Shown: piece after piece, positions 61,224 through 64,000 of the stretch
Numbering within the stretch: position 1 is the stretch's first letter
How the letters are laid out: each line of letters starts with the position of its first letter
Assembly (NCBI GenBank): GCA_033297075.1
Contig: MU858099.1
Location: 1-64,000 of the forward strand
Direction of reading: 5' to 3'
Length of the DNA stretch: 64,000 nt
Origin: Rhypophila decipiens
Lineage: Eukaryota > Ascomycota > Sordariomycetes > Sordariales > Naviculisporaceae
The notes under the pieces: model-generated
Databases searched by the model: none
What the model was told of the DNA's origin: nothing
What the model saw: the letters and a program-made list of their open reading frames with translations, nothing else
Translations under genes and position numbers: made by a program

Positions 61224-61294
61224 TGCGTCAGCCGCGAATCGAACGCGGGGCCCATCGATGGCAACGATGGATTTTACCACTAAACCACTGACGC
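61224..61294 (-). tRNA. tRNA-Gly(GCC)
   Basis: 71 nt, without intron, on the minus strand. The acceptor stem is GCGTCAG/CTGACGC with discriminator A, the D-arm is TGGTTTAGTGGTAAAA, the anticodon loop TTGCCAT carries GCC, and the T-arm is CGCGTTCGATTCGCG. Downstream on the minus strand are several TTTT runs that would serve as RNA polymerase III terminators. Confidence 0.96.
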
Positions 61295-61610
61295 TGCTCT
61301 GGAACAATTGATGTTCAGGGCATAATGTTCTCTGTTTTTGTGTGGAGTTTACTACATGGTGGATGTAACTGCGGATGTGGTTGCTGTACGGATATGTACT
61401 GTACATACCCCGAGTTTGCCCCTGTTCATGTACAGCACCAACATTTCTGTTCACATGCACAGGTAAACAACGCACATTGAAGATTTGACTGACTGTCCCA
61501 GGAACTCCAACATGTAAACATACTGGCGAAGCTATGTGTGCAAAAAAGAATAATCTAGGTCCTACAGAAAATGGATCTACAACACCTGCCACCCCCACGT
61601 CCTTTCCCTC
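61295..61610. other. intergenic between tRNA-Gly and cab2
   Basis: About 316 bp, presumably the tRNA 5' flank and the cab2 3' UTR. Nothing else is seen. Confidence 0.5.
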
Positions 61611-63105
61611 TCACGCCTTTGGTTTACCATACGAATCCAAATAATTCGTATGCAGATCCTGCACAGCAGGAATAATCAAGCTCTCAATCTCCATATCTGG
61701 CTCTCCTTCAGGCAAAGTCTTTGGATCGAGCGGCTGATCCGCCTCGCTGCTGTCCACAACCGGCACAGCAGCTGAGCCCTTTCTCTGGTGAATAGGCAAC
61801 CGAATCCACTTGTCCGGCTTACCGGGTGATACAAAGACGACTTCCCACTTGCGGGTCGAGAGCAAGTTGCCAATGACGAGATGATGCTGATACCGGTCCA
61901 GGGAGTAGCGCGCCTTGTGGACGAGGATGGAGGGGTCTGTCTCGAGCTTGAACGAGACTATCATTCCCTGCGGTGACCAGCCTTCGACGAGGTTCTTGAG
62001 GAATTTGGGGACCGGGTCGAGGTCGATGACTAGACGCTTGCTGCGTGGGACTGAAGGGGACGAGTCAAAGTTGTCAAATATTTCTTCCTCTTCTTCAGGT
62101 GCCCTTTTTTGTTTCTTCTGGATAGGATCTACTGCGTTTGTGCTCTGGATTTTGTGCTCTGACATCCGGTCAGGCTGGAAAGGCCAAGTTAGTGATGTGC
62201 TGCATGGTGAGAGAAGATGTGGATTTTGCCTACCGGAACAAAAAAGTCGCTGACGGCTGCCGCAAGGTACAGCAGACCTCTTGGACCAAGAGGGTCCATG
62301 AGTCTCGCTATGCTGCGGAGCTCATGCAGATAGTCCGATATGCTCACGAAGGGGAGCACAAGCAGCATATTGCGGTCCTTCGCATCACGGTACTTTCGCA
62401 AGACTTGGAGCATCTTGGATGCGTCTTCATCTCTTGCCACGACGCTGCCATTGGGGCCTTCCCGCATGAAATCAAGGAAGCAGTCTGTTGCATGGCTGTA
62501 ATGGCGAGAGAAGGGTAATAAAGAGAACTGCCGATGCCTTATTGGAGAGGGTTTGATGTCAGTATACATGATCTGGACAGATTTAGGCGCTTTGGCTTGC
62601 AAGATGAGCAACATACAAGAACAACACCGCATATCCAGCCTCGAGAAAGTACTCTGCGCTTGTCTAGTAATCGAGACTCAGAATTAGCATCGCTTTGTAA
62701 AGCTCCAGCCGGCCAGGTCCAAGGCACTCGACGTAAAGCAGCAGTGATGCATCAAGCTACCAAGAGAGAAAGATGCTTACAGCGCCACGAGTACCGGCCG
62801 AGAAGTTGTCAATGAAGCGGACAGTTTGTTTTTCTGTTTTATGAAATACGTAGTCAGTATCATTGGCCAGGGCGAGATATGGGCTTCTGTGTAAAGGGGA
62901 ACTCACCCAGCGGCACCGTCGTGCCACCAGAAGTGATCAACACCAGACGTCTACCGGCTGCGGCATGGAAATTTATGAATTCCCTCGCCAATTTCTCATG
63001 CTCAGGAAGATGTTTCGGGGGCGGGTTGGTGGTGAAGTAGTGGTCCTCGGCCAGAGCTTCCAAGTTCGGAGGCGGAACCTCGGGCGAGATGGCGGTGTGT
63101 GACAT
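61611..63105 (-). CDS. cab2: phosphopantothenate-cysteine ligase (PPCS, yeast Cab2)
   Basis: Five exons on the minus strand (63105-62907, 62833-62781, 62663-62617, 62537-62234, 62174-61611) give 388 aa. The enzyme joins 4'-phosphopantothenate to cysteine, the second step of coenzyme A synthesis from pantothenate, in the cytosol. Visible family motifs are VLITSGGTTVPLE near residue 60, RFIDNFSAGTRGA, then GYAVLFLHRQFSLLPFSR, YLAAAVSDFFVPPDRMSEHKIQS in the middle, and a C-terminal VSFKLETD and VIGNLL. The introns are 73, 117, 79 and 59 nt. The third uses an AAG acceptor, chosen because it alone restores LHRQFSLLP, and a CTGAC branch site supports it. An acidic insert (EEEEEIFDNFDSS) follows HKIQS. 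The first ATG at 63105 gives the expected N-terminus; the in-frame codon upstream is not ATG. Confidence 0.93.
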
Positions 63106-64000
63106 TTTGGCCAAGTATTTAGGGATGAGGGAGTAATGTTGAAATAGTATCTATGAATATGAATGTTGAGGGTTGTCGAAAGGTAGGTAATCCTGACGTG
63201 AACCTCTCTGCTCAGGGTTGAGGTTAAAAGGTCGTTGTTGTTTGTGAGAGCGGGCACTACCCAGTTCGGGTCTGATGACCAAACCAACAGTCGACCGGGA
63301 GATCCACCGGTCTATGCCGATTGAAACAGATTTGTTTTATCTCATCCGATATTGGGCCTGGCCAGTGCTGCGACTGAAAATTAATCCTTTCCGGGAGAGA
63401 AAATGAAGATTTCTTGGATATCCCTTCACTCGTGAGCTTGTATTAAATGAAGGTGAACGGAATATAAGATGATTGAAGGCACTTGAGGCATCCAATACCT
63501 CTACAATTCGCGAGCACTGCTGCAAAGATAGGCGAGTCGAAGGTGCTACAATTCCTTCAATATATCACTGCATGAACTACACTGAATCCTCATACGATCA
63601 AGCTCTTTGAGTGAGTCTGGACAACTGCGTCACTTTCGATCTGCTGTTTATAGCGGGGTTGAGGGGTCATTCAACTGCGGGGTGATTGATCCGAGGAGGT
63701 TTCGGACTCTGGAGCTCAAGCAGCAGGGTTCAGGGAAGGCGGATGAAAGGAATTGCGCTTGCCCTGGACTCAATGGGTCCAGTGATGCAGGAACTTCAGG
63801 AACCAAAGCACACCGTATACCGTGCACCGGGCCACCTTGAAAAGGGGTTCGGAATCAAGACCGCAATGACTTGTCAGAATCAAAAGTCGGGTTCGGAAAG
63901 TTACCAGAAGAGTCAATGCCCCCGAGTATTGTTCCACAGTCATTGATAATCAGCTGCTATGTTTGTTGTGACGACACAACGAAACATACGAACTGAGAAG
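63106..64000. other. upstream region of cab2; no further gene seen
   Basis: About 900 bp to the window edge. It presumably includes the cab2 promoter. No recognisable coding or RNA feature. Confidence 0.45.

Noticed and set aside
1..64000. CRISPR arrays, operons or ribosome binding sites
   Set aside because: The window is eukaryotic nuclear DNA; the only regular repeats are microsatellites and the MITE minisatellite.

Overview
The window reads as nuclear DNA of a filamentous ascomycete (Pezizomycotina). The protein genes have short introns of about 50-120 nt with GT..AG ends and CTAAC/CTGAC branch sites. The gene set (DASH subunit Hsk3, Pho85-type cyclin, Sog2, Dbf2/SidB kinase, a GPI-anchored CFEM-like wall protein) is typical of this group, and the tRNA genes are eukaryotic. 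The overall look fits Eurotiales/Aspergillaceae, but that placement is an inference. All gene models were built by hand from splice signals, reading frame and family recognition; no database search was possible.

Layout. 1-560: a probable LTR fragment followed by an AT-rich, RIP-like block. 561-18316: a long stretch without a convincing protein gene, holding a hAT-type MITE (2692-2955) and an intron-containing tRNA-Phe (7326-7463). 18317-27737: a compact gene block with a Mug72-like ketopantoate-reductase-fold protein with a long disordered tail, hsk3, rpr2 (RNase P/MRP subunit) and sub2 (DEAD-box mRNA export and splicing helicase). rpr2 and sub2 are divergent, hsk3 and rpr2 convergent. 27738-38527: a second gene-poor stretch. 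38528-40670: a Pho85-type cyclin. 40671-44998: no gene seen. 44999-55350: sog2, an MFS monocarboxylate-type transporter, wbp11 and the NDR kinase sidB/dbf2; wbp11 and sidB share a divergent promoter with two CCAAT boxes. 55351-63105: a GPI-anchored CFEM-like protein, initiator tRNA-Met, a small membrane protein, tRNA-Gly(GCC), and phosphopantothenate-cysteine ligase (cab2). The last 900 bases show no gene.

The genes do not form an obvious pathway or secondary-metabolite cluster. Several concern cell division and NDR-kinase signalling (Hsk3, cyclin, Sog2, SidB) and several concern RNA processing (Rpr2, Sub2, Wbp11), but they look like ordinary housekeeping neighbours. The most unusual structure is a pair of related miniature transposons in opposite orientation on either side of the MFS transporter. 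Each has its own 8-bp target duplication, and each carries a 22-bp minisatellite in a different copy number. Also notable are a 9-mer near-palindrome (TACTCCGTA) present six times and only outside genes, a 604-nt first intron in sub2, three small uORFs ahead of the cyclin, and a Rossmann protein that appears to have lost its catalytic lysine.
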